DNA of 11,885 nucleotides from Acidilobaceae archaeon (GTDB taxonomy: Archaea > Thermoproteota > Thermoprotei_A > Sulfolobales > Acidilobaceae): contig JALSQM010000032.1 of the NCBI GenBank assembly GCA_026985385.1, positions 1 through 11,885 of the forward strand, read 5' to 3'. The position numbers and the translations under genes are program-made. This document shows positions 1 through 5,602 of this stretch, one piece after another. A model generated the notes under the pieces. The model worked only from the letters and a program-made list of their open reading frames with translations. It searched no databases and was not told the origin of the DNA. The first letter of the stretch is position 1; each line of letters starts with the position of its first letter.

Positions 1-465
1 CTCTAGGTCGGCTCCAAGCCTTATGGTGGCGGCGAGCCTCTGGACTACCTCCCTGAACGCCGTCTCCCTTATGCTGCCAGCCAGGTAGCTAAGTGCCTCG
101 GAGAGGTTGTAGCCCCACTCCCTAGCAAGGAGGACGGCCCTCGCTAGGAGCTGCGAGTAGCGGCCGTAGAGCTTCTCGGACGACACAGCCTCCAATACCT
201 TGCCCGGCGGCGGCCTACCGGAGGCGACGGCCCTCATGTGGAGCAGGGCGTAGACCAGGTCAAGGCTGACTCGGGGCGCTCCGAGGTATCTCTTAACAGC
301 GCGCATAGCGAGGAGGGCGGAGCCCGCCACTAGTAGGGCGGCGCCGGCCCAGGAGGCGTGGCTTGGGGCCCTGTGGAGCAGCCCTGCCGCTAGGAGGGCG
401 GCACCAACAGCTACCAGCGAGGCCGCTGCCACGCCCGGTGCCTCCGAGGCCTGGGCCAAGCGCAT
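1..465 (-). CDS. arlJ: Archaellum membrane platform protein ArlJ (FlaJ), N-terminal part, truncated by window edge
   Basis: ArlJ is the polytopic membrane platform of the archaellum (type II secretion F / TadC-like family) on which the ArlI ATPase sits. Only the first 155 codons are in the window; the frame is open to base 1. The ATG at 465-463 is preceded by GGGGGA with 6-nt spacing and lies 13 bases after the arlI stop. Visible are two hydrophobic Ala/Leu-rich segments at about residues 11-31 and 38-54. A basic stretch follows, and then from about residue 68 the helical cytosolic domain begins with LVYALLHMRAVASGRPP, typical of the family. Identity rests on this motif, the two leading membrane helices and its place directly after arlI, where arlJ is found in nearly all archaellum operons. 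The remaining C-terminal part lies outside the window. Confidence 0.93.
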   Translation of the reverse strand, partial: MRLAQASEAPGVAAASLVAVGAALLAAGLLHRAPSHASWAGAALLVAGSALLAMRAVKRYLGAPRVSLDLVYALLHMRAVASGRPPPGKVLEAVSSEKLYGRYSQLLARAVLLAREWGYNLSEALSYLAGSIRETAFREVVQRLAATIRLGADLE

Positions 466-478
466 TAGGGGTCCCCCG

Positions 479-2224
479 CTAGAAGCTGAGCTGCCCCGAG
501 CGCAGCCTTCGGAGCGCCTCCTCGACGCCGAGCCTGTCAGCCGTCACGATGGCCTTGAAGACCTTCGGGTACTCGAAGACCTTCTGCCTGACCAGCTCCC
601 TGAGGTAGGCCGCCCTAACCTCTAACTCGTCGTAGATTATCTTCACGTCCCTCTTGGAGATCCCCCTCATAGTCGCTATCTTCTCCTCGAGCAGGTAGCT
701 CGAGCCCCTCCCAGCGAAGAGGAACCTGTCATTGACGGGATCCCACGTGAATACCGGTATCGCCGCTATCCCATCCGAGGCCGGGTCGTAGCCTATGATC
801 TCGTTCACCGTTATGACCCTCCTGGCTAGGAGGCCCGTCTTGGTGTAGACGGCGCTTTGGAACCATGCTATGTTTAGGCTGTCCAGGTTCGTCTTGGGCA
901 CGCTTATCGGTGGGTTGGTGAGCCTCTGAACAAGCCTGGTTAGGTCGGCTGCGTGGAACGTGGCCATTACCGGGTGGCCTGTCTGCATGGCTTGGAACGC
1001 TATGTTGCCCTCGGCCCCCCTTATCTCGCCCACTATTATGTAGTTCGGCCTCTGCCTCAGGGCGGCCCTGAGGAGGTCGAACATGGTAACACTCGTCTCG
1101 GGCCTCCCCGTGTCCCTGGTGAGCTCCCTCGTCCAGTTCGGGTGGGGCAGCACGACCTCGGCAGTATCCTCTATCGTGACTATCTTCGCTGTGGGCTTTA
1201 TGAAGGCCGCTATAGCGTTCATGCTAGTCGTCTTACCGCTCGCGGTCTCCCCGCATATGAAGACGCTCATCCCCTCCCTCAGCATCATCCACATGTATGC
1301 CGCTATCCTCTCGTCGAAGGTCCCCCACGCTATGAGCTGTGTCACGCTTATCGGTATCTTGGCCACCCTCCTAATCGTGAAGTTGCTCCCATGCAGGCTC
1401 ACGTCGCGCCCGTAGACTATGTTTATACGGCTCCCATCGGGTAGCGTGGCGTCTACCACGGGCCTCGCGTGGCTTATCGGCTTGCCTATCTTCTCGCCGA
1501 GCCTTATTATGAAGTCGTCGAGCTCCTCGTCCGTCTTGAAGCCGGCCGTGCTCTTCATGTTACCGAATATCTTATGTACAACGTAGATCGGGCCCACGCC
1601 GTTACAAGTTATATCCTCGAGGTAGGGGTCCCTCAGGAAGGGCTCTAGGACGCCTACGCCAACCTTATCCCTCACCAGATGGTACTTCAGGTAGTCTACC
1701 TCATCCCTCTTAACGGGGATCCTCTTAGGCGCCCTACCCGAGGCTAGAAGCCCCCGGTAATCCGGGGCCTCATCGACTGGGACCACTATCTCGTCTATGA
1801 GTGATAGGAGTATCGCCTTCTTCTCCTCGGCGCTCTTCGGGGTGTGCTCCTCCGTTATAGCGTAGGCCAGCGCCTCGTCCATGAGCCTCAGGAGCTCCGG
1901 GGAGGGCCTCGGGGGCTCCACCACAGCGTAGATGTTGAACGGCTCGTTGGGGTCCTTTGGGGTGTAGGCGTGTATGAAGACGCCCCCGCCAACGGGGTAG
2001 ATGACGTTGAAGTGCTTAGCCCTCTTCAGGTCGGGGCTCGGCTTCTCGACAAGCTCGGGCTCCTCACCCAGCTCCTCGCCAGCCCTCTTAATGTAGTCCT
2101 CTAGGTAGGCCGGCCTATCTCCGAAGTCTATCTCAGCCCTAGCGGGCTCCCTCCTCTCCACACCCCTCCTGCGGAGCCCCAGCCTCGGCGGCTTCACCTT
2201 CAGCGCCTGGAGGCGGGAGGCCAA
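479..2224 (-). CDS. arlI: Archaellum assembly and motor ATPase ArlI (FlaI)
   Basis: ArlI is the hexameric secretion-superfamily (VirB11/PilT/GspE-like) ATPase that powers both filament assembly and rotation, at the cytosolic face of ArlJ. The 581-residue product carries the family signature LEDITCNGVGPIYVVH (residues 202-217). It also has Walker A GETASGKT (325-332, Lys331), an acidic Asp-box-like IEDTAE (351-356), Walker B YIIVGEIRG (395-403, Glu400) and a His-box region TGHPVMATFH (415-424). The first 60 or so residues are basic then acidic and unlike the conserved core, giving a length somewhat above common ArlI proteins. The start is a TTG (2224-2222), supported by GGGGGGTG five bases upstream that touches the arlH stop. 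No ATG offers a better start. It lies 13 bases from arlH and 13 bases from arlJ, so it is surely cotranscribed. Identification is very secure. Confidence 0.97.
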   Translation of the reverse strand: MASRLQALKVKPPRLGLRRRGVERREPARAEIDFGDRPAYLEDYIKRAGEELGEEPELVEKPSPDLKRAKHFNVIYPVGGGVFIHAYTPKDPNEPFNIYAVVEPPRPSPELLRLMDEALAYAITEEHTPKSAEEKKAILLSLIDEIVVPVDEAPDYRGLLASGRAPKRIPVKRDEVDYLKYHLVRDKVGVGVLEPFLRDPYLEDITCNGVGPIYVVHKIFGNMKSTAGFKTDEELDDFIIRLGEKIGKPISHARPVVDATLPDGSRINIVYGRDVSLHGSNFTIRRVAKIPISVTQLIAWGTFDERIAAYMWMMLREGMSVFICGETASGKTTSMNAIAAFIKPTAKIVTIEDTAEVVLPHPNWTRELTRDTGRPETSVTMFDLLRAALRQRPNYIIVGEIRGAEGNIAFQAMQTGHPVMATFHAADLTRLVQRLTNPPISVPKTNLDSLNIAWFQSAVYTKTGLLARRVITVNEIIGYDPASDGIAAIPVFTWDPVNDRFLFAGRGSSYLLEEKIATMRGISKRDVKIIYDELEVRAAYLRELVRQKVFEYPKVFKAIVTADRLGVEEALRRLRSGQLSF

Positions 2225-2237
2225 TGCCTACACCCCC

Positions 2238-2945
2238 CTAGGCCTGGGAGACCATTATTGGGACGAGCTTGATCCCGAAGGCCGGGTCAACGTCGAATGT
2301 TATCGTGGTCTCTATGCCCGGCGGCGCCCCCCTAAGCTTCACTATGGAGAGCACTTTGAGGCGCCTCCCACCGACGACGGCCTGGCTCACGCGGAGGTAG
2401 CCATCAGCGGAGGCTAGGAGGTCGTTGATGAAGCCCTTCGGGGCCGCTGAGGGGTGTATGGTGGCTACGACCCCCAGCCCCTTGGAGGCGGCGGCGCGGA
2501 GGGCTACCACGAGCTGGTTGAGGAGGGGCTCTGAGGCTCTCGAGGCTATGTAGGAGAGGCTGTCCACTACTAGGAAGCCGTACTCCCCGGCGAGGCCGGG
2601 CAGTAGGCTGGCGAGCCTCAGGGCTATCTCATCCGCCACCTCCACCGTGAGATCCCCGGGGTACTGGAGGCTGTAGACCCTCAGCTGGCCCTTGATGTAG
2701 TAGTCCTCTAGGGGGAAGCCGGAGGCGGAGGCCTTGATTACGTAGTCGGCGGGCCTCGACTCGCTCGTGAGCACGAGGGCCCTGAGCCCGGCTCTGAGGG
2801 CCCCGAGCAGCAGTAGCTGGCTCAGGGCGGTCTTACCGGTTCCATGCTCCCCCTCGATGATGACTAGGGTCGGGTACGGTAGGCCCCCGCCCAGCTTGAC
2901 GTCGAATTCCTCGTTTCCCGTGCTGAGGATCCTGAACTCGGGCAC
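2238..2945 (-). CDS. arlH: KaiC-like archaellum ATPase ArlH (FlaH)
   Basis: ArlH is a RecA/KaiC-fold ATP-binding protein that sits with ArlI inside the cytosolic scaffold ring and regulates motor assembly. The product (235 residues from the chosen start) begins with the family pattern STGNEEFDVKLGGGLPYP. It has Walker A GEHGTGKT (residues 32-39, Lys38) and Walker B LVVDSLS (125-131, Asp128). Like other ArlH proteins it has a single RecA domain and no membrane segment. The GTG at 2945-2943 is chosen because GGGGGTGA (2958-2951) lies five bases before it and the conserved region starts soon after. A GTG at 2954-2952, overlapping the arlF stop as GTGA, would add three residues and cannot be excluded. 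A longer frame reaching 3149 is only open read-through into arlF, with no homologous character. Spacing to arlF is five bases. Confidence 0.94.
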   Translation of the reverse strand: MPEFRILSTGNEEFDVKLGGGLPYPTLVIIEGEHGTGKTALSQLLLLGALRAGLRALVLTSESRPADYVIKASASGFPLEDYYIKGQLRVYSLQYPGDLTVEVADEIALRLASLLPGLAGEYGFLVVDSLSYIASRASEPLLNQLVVALRAAASKGLGVVATIHPSAAPKGFINDLLASADGYLRVSQAVVGGRRLKVLSIVKLRGAPPGIETTITFDVDPAFGIKLVPIMVSQA

Positions 2946-2950
2946 GGCGC

Positions 2951-3496
2951 TCACCCCCACGTCATGGATGCCATCACCCTCCCGCCCCTCGGCGTGGCGA
3001 GTGTCACTGTAACGAGGCTGCCCGGGGCGGGGGTGCTGGGTAGCACAACTACCACCTCGAGGGTCGTGCTGGGATCCCAGTAGCGGGGGGTGGAGGAGGT
3101 GTACTCGTGGAGCGAGCCCGTGGAGTCGTAGACCCCGTACACGTACCACCCGGGTGGGTGGTAGCCGAGGTAGTCGAGGTACCCTCCCCGGAAGGGGGCG
3201 TAGTAGACGACGCTGCCTCCCAGGATGTTAGTGTAATAGACTATCACGTCGAAGTGGGGGTAATCGTATATCACCCGGGATCCCAGGTTAGTAGCGTTAA
3301 GCCTCACCTCAAGCAGCGCCTCGTTATAGCTGACGCCCCGCAGTTCTATCCTATCTGACTCGAGGATGCTCATGCAGGCGTTGAGGCCCTTGGATAGCCC
3401 CTTCAGGGCCGTTATCGCCACACCCGCGACGGCGCCGATAACCACGAGCATCACATATAGTATTATCGTGGATGCCATCACGGTGGAGAGGCCCAC
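2951..3496 (-). CDS. arlF: Archaellum stator/filament-anchoring protein ArlF (FlaF)
   Basis: ArlF is a monotopic membrane protein whose beta-sandwich domain lies outside the membrane, binds the S-layer in Sulfolobus, and with ArlG forms the stator of the archaellum motor. The 181-residue product has a short N-terminus, one hydrophobic helix at about residues 8-31, and then a Tyr/Val-rich beta-strand domain with one clear N-glycosylation sequon (NAT, 67-69). Sequence similarity in this family is low, so the call depends on topology plus position between arlG and arlH. The GTG start (3496-3494) is backed by GGGGGTGA six bases upstream, whose TGA is the arlG stop. The region around residues 96-140 is unusually rich in aromatic residues (YYAPF, YLDYLGYH, WYVYGVY), and I cannot assign it to a known subdomain. 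It could in principle be a second ArlG-like paralogue. Confidence 0.87.
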   Translation of the reverse strand: MGLSTVMASTIILYVMLVVIGAVAGVAITALKGLSKGLNACMSILESDRIELRGVSYNEALLEVRLNATNLGSRVIYDYPHFDVIVYYTNILGGSVVYYAPFRGGYLDYLGYHPPGWYVYGVYDSTGSLHEYTSSTPRYWDPSTTLEVVVVLPSTPAPGSLVTVTLATPRGGRVMASMTWG

Positions 3497-3502
3497 GCCT
3501 AG

Positions 3503-3994
3503 TCACCCCCGCGGCAGCTCTACTACATCCTCAGCAGTCACCCCGTTGGGGAGCACTATCCTAACCCTCACGAGGTCGCCGTAGTCGTGTAGCGGGTCTA
3601 CATTGAACCTAATCGTCTCCCCGGGGCTCCAGACGCCGTCAGCCCCGCCCAGCTCGGTGTAGTTGAACTCCCCCGGCTGCAGTGTCGCGTTGTAGTGGTA
3701 GTAGTCTAGGGGCCCCGTGTAGTTGCCCATGTAAAGGTCGATGGACTCTATCCCCCTGAAGGGGGTTGTCCCAACATTCTTGACGTACACGTATATAACA
3801 CCGCTGGTCGAGTTCCTGTAGGCGTTCACTATCATCAACCTGAGCCCTAGGGCGTCGGCCTTCTCCTTTATGGTCTCCGAGAAGATGGACTCCACGTAGC
3901 TGAGCTTAGCTAGAACCACTAGAGCGAGGACGCTCGCCATCATAACCGAGACTATTATGAATATTGCATGCGCTATTGTTGTGGACTCCCCCAA
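3503..3994 (-). CDS. arlG: Archaellum stator/filament-associated protein ArlG (FlaG)
   Basis: ArlG is a membrane-anchored protein with an extracellular beta-sandwich related to archaellins. Its known role is to form a short filament that, capped by ArlF, links the motor to the S-layer. The 163-residue product has an N-terminal hydrophobic helix (about 9-31) led by an uncharged, Thr-containing segment as in other ArlG proteins. A beta domain follows with YVKNVGTTPF (70-79), a strand pattern also seen in archaellins and ArlF. Sequons NST, NYT, NAT and NYT suggest glycosylation outside the cell. The TTG start (3994-3992) lies inside the 3' end of arlX, a 22-base overlap in another frame, with a GGGGTGGCGA SD site before it. 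No cleavable class III signal (basic residues then Gly) is seen, which separates it from true archaellins. Confidence 0.88.
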   Translation of the reverse strand: MGESTTIAHAIFIIVSVMMASVLALVVLAKLSYVESIFSETIKEKADALGLRLMIVNAYRNSTSGVIYVYVKNVGTTPFRGIESIDLYMGNYTGPLDYYHYNATLQPGEFNYTELGGADGVWSPGETIRFNVDPLHDYGDLVRVRIVLPNGVTAEDVVELPRG

Positions 3995-4686
3995 GACTCG
4001 CCACCCCGGCGGCGGAGGACGGCTTTCACGAGCTCCTCGGTCACAGCTGAGACGTCGATGCCTAGCTCCCGCGCTATAGCGGCTAGGATAGCTATGCTCT
4101 CGTCGACACCCACCCCATGCTCATACCCGGTTCTGGCTATCTCTATGAGCCTTCGGAGCGCCTCCCTCTGGCGACTACTTATCAGGCCTGAGTCGTGGAG
4201 TATATCCACCATGCCAGCTAGATACTCTGCCGGAACCCTCGACTGCAGCTCGTAGGCCAGCCTGAGGAGGCCCGCCAGCTTCTCCAGGCTCAGCCTAGGC
4301 CTCGCACGGGGACTCGCAGGGGGCGCCGCCGGGGCCTCTAACGCGGGGAGGGCCGCCCCCCCATTACCTGGGCCCCGCTGGCGGGGGAAGCCCACACCTG
4401 CGGGTGGCTCAGTGGGCTTACTGGGCTCTCCCCCGGAGTCGGATCCTCCAGGAGCCTCGTGGAGCCCCCGCCCTCCCTGAGGTGGTCTGGATCCCCCGCT
4501 CTCCTCTCCCGCGCCGCCAGCGGCTCCGGCGCCGGAGTCATCGCCCCTATCCGCCGCTTGGGGCCTGGGTATTATGGGGTTTGAGATCTCGTCTATGGCG
4601 CTTCTAAGGTCGAGTATAGCCCTCCTCAGCGCCTCCACGAGCTCCCTGAGCTCATCGCCACTCCCGGGGGCGCCCTCCCCGCTCAC
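3973..4686 (-). CDS. ArlX-position archaellum scaffold protein; soluble, ArlC/D/E-like architecture
   Basis: The 237-residue product sits between archaellin and arlG, where Crenarchaeota encode ArlX, the ring-forming cytosolic scaffold around ArlH/ArlI; Euryarchaeota have ArlC/D/E instead. Three parts are visible. Residues 11-38 form a coiled coil with LRSAIDEISNPI, like the short coil and NP motif I associate with ArlC-type proteins. Residues 40-130 are a Gly/Pro/Ser-rich low-complexity linker. Residues 131-226 are an all-helical domain whose pattern LAYELQSRVPAEYL..MVDILHDSGLIS resembles the ArlD/E domain. Known Sulfolobus ArlX has an N-terminal transmembrane helix; none is visible here, so the protein should be soluble. 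The GTG start (4686-4684) is supported by GGGTGAT five bases upstream. The last 22 bases overlap arlG. The scaffold role is inferred from position and this pattern match, and the domain likeness needs a profile search. Confidence 0.68.
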   Translation of the reverse strand: MSGEGAPGSGDELRELVEALRRAILDLRSAIDEISNPIIPRPQAADRGDDSGAGAAGGAGEESGGSRPPQGGRGLHEAPGGSDSGGEPSKPTEPPAGVGFPRQRGPGNGGAALPALEAPAAPPASPRARPRLSLEKLAGLLRLAYELQSRVPAEYLAGMVDILHDSGLISSRQREALRRLIEIARTGYEHGVGVDESIAILAAIARELGIDVSAVTEELVKAVLRRRGGESWGSPQQ

Positions 4687-4705
4687 ACCCTATCACCCTG
4701 AATCT

Positions 4706-4714
4706 AAGTTTAAA
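4706..4714 (-). promoter_or_regulatory. Possible TATA box for the arlX-G-F-H-I-J transcript
   Basis: On the minus strand TTTAAACTTA lies inside the AT-rich gap between arlB and arlX and matches the archaeal TATA consensus. Transcription about 25 bases downstream would begin at or next to the arlX GTG, giving a very short leader, although the SD-like GGGTGAT (4698-4692) argues for a start slightly further upstream. A secondary arlX promoter besides the arlB promoter is known in Sulfolobus acidocaldarius. The same bases overlap the T-tract, so terminator and promoter cannot be separated by eye. Confidence 0.4.
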
Positions 4715-4724
4715 AAATAAAAAA
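4712..4724 (-). terminator. T-rich transcription terminator after arlB
   Basis: Twelve bases beyond the arlB stop the minus strand reads six T, one A, six T. This is by far the longest T-run in this GC-rich window, and oligo-T tracts are the known archaeal termination signal. The position fits partial termination that would make abundant monocistronic archaellin mRNA and less read-through into the machinery genes. Confidence 0.6.
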
Positions 4725-4736
4725 GAGGCGGCGGGG

Positions 4737-5408
4737 CTAGCCTAGGCTCACCTCCCCGCCGCCCGTGGGGAGGGAGGCTGGGATTGTTCTCTCGACTAGT
4801 AGTGGGGCTCCCTGCGGGGGCTTGATCTCGACTCTTATCGTGTCATAGGGGCCGATCTGGCTCTTGGATGGGAGGTAGACCACTACGAGGGCCTTCTCCC
4901 CGTACTCTAGTATGTTGTCGCCGTCATTTATCACGAAGACCACGGTTGCGTTGGGCCCTGTGGGGTTGCCCGCCTCAAGGCTGCTGTAGACCGTCTTCAG
5001 ATCCGTGGGGCTGGTGTAGGGTCCCTTCTTGTAGACGTTGGGGTAGTACGTGCCGTTGACCTCCACAGCTATGGCGGTCTTGTTGGGGCTCATGTCTATC
5101 GGGTTCTTGCCGGATGAGAGGCGTAGGGGTATCACTAGCGCGTCGACCTTCCCGGTGCTTGTAACGTTGGCTATCACGTCGCCGTCAACCATGAGGGCGC
5201 TGCTGGCCTCGCCGAGGCTTGAGCCTATGGCCTGCTTGGCCTTCTGAGTGGCAGTCATACCCATGTTGAGGGCCACGAACGCCAGAGCCGCTGCTACTAT
5301 CACGAATGCTATCATGACGATCGCGGCCTCTATGCCGACTATGCCCCTCCTACTCCTCCTACGCAAGACCCCACCCCACGGGTCTTCACCCTGGGTCTCG
5401 CGCACCAC
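4737..5408 (-). CDS. arlB: Archaellin, major archaellum filament protein ArlB (FlaB)
   Basis: ArlB is the filament subunit, made as a prearchaellin and cleaved by the class III signal peptidase (PibD/ArlK, not in this window). The product has the basic RRRSRRG leader, cleavage expected after Gly22, then IVGIEAAIVMIAFVIVAAALAFV with Glu27 at mature position +5. This is the hydrophobic assembly helix shared with type IV pilins. The rest is a beta-rich outer domain with four sequons (NVT, NKT, NGT, NAT). Length 223 is normal. The GTG at 5408-5406 follows GGGGAT, but it gives a leader with acidic residues (ETQGED). A TTG at 5366-5364 preceded by GGGGTGGGG would give the short basic leader usual for archaellins and is a serious alternative. 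It heads the operon and is divergent from reverse gyrase. Only one archaellin gene is visible. Confidence 0.95.
   Translation of the reverse strand: MVRETQGEDPWGGVLRRRSRRGIVGIEAAIVMIAFVIVAAALAFVALNMGMTATQKAKQAIGSSLGEASSALMVDGDVIANVTSTGKVDALVIPLRLSSGKNPIDMSPNKTAIAVEVNGTYYPNVYKKGPYTSPTDLKTVYSSLEAGNPTGPNATVVFVINDGDNILEYGEKALVVVYLPSKSQIGPYDTIRVEIKPPQGAPLLVERTIPASLPTGGGEVSLG
4751..4773 (-). other. Hairpin in the 3' end of arlB
   Basis: A perfect 7-bp inverted repeat (CCTCCCC / GGGGAGG, loop of 9) spans the codons for the Gly-rich tail of archaellin, about 27 bases before the T-tract. It may stabilise the arlB mRNA 3' end or assist termination. It may equally be chance in GC-rich coding sequence. 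Confidence 0.3.
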
Positions 5409-5465
5409 TCTGAAAATCCCCTTGTCAACGACGAGCAGGCAGCCCCCTGACTAGGCGTTGGGGGG

Positions 5466-5510
5466 CCCCACTACAAGCCCCGTGAAGTCCCCGTGTGGCT
5501 TGTAGCGGGG
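5466..5510. repeat. Inverted repeat in the divergent arlB / reverse gyrase intergenic region
   Basis: The arms are 5466-5479 (CCCCACTACAAGCC) and 5497-5510 (GGCTTGTAGCGGGG). Thirteen of 14 positions pair, with 9 perfect pairs next to the 17-base loop. It lies 58 bases upstream of the arlB GTG and 92 bases upstream of the reverse gyrase ATG. As DNA it could be an operator for a dimeric regulator serving one or both divergent genes; as RNA it could be a leader hairpin. The rest of the 194-base gap (5409-5602) shows no clear TATA box on either strand. Confidence 0.55.
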
Positions 5511-5602
5511 GTGCCATTGGGGTGTTACCAAGCCTACACTCTCTACACGAAGGAGCAGCCCCACAACCCCATGGAGCCGTGGGGGCGCCGGGTGCAGAGG
5601 CC

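Noticed and set aside
953..1444. Plus-strand frames opposite arlI
   Set aside because: They are antisense shadows of a well conserved ATPase gene and have no SD site or recognisable motif.
2955..3149. N-terminal extension of arlH by 65 or more residues
   Set aside because: It lies wholly within arlF in another frame, is His/Arg/Pro-rich without family character, and the conserved ArlH start follows a perfect SD site.
5410..5460. Box C/D guide RNA in the arlB-rgy gap (a CTGA D-box-like word at 5447)
   Set aside because: No convincing C box (RTGATGA) at the right spacing and no C'/D' pair.
5495..5602. 36-residue N-terminal extension of reverse gyrase from a GTG
   Set aside because: The residues are not like reverse gyrase, the GTG falls inside the inverted repeat and lacks an SD site; the ATG at 5603 has both SD and the expected zinc-finger distance.
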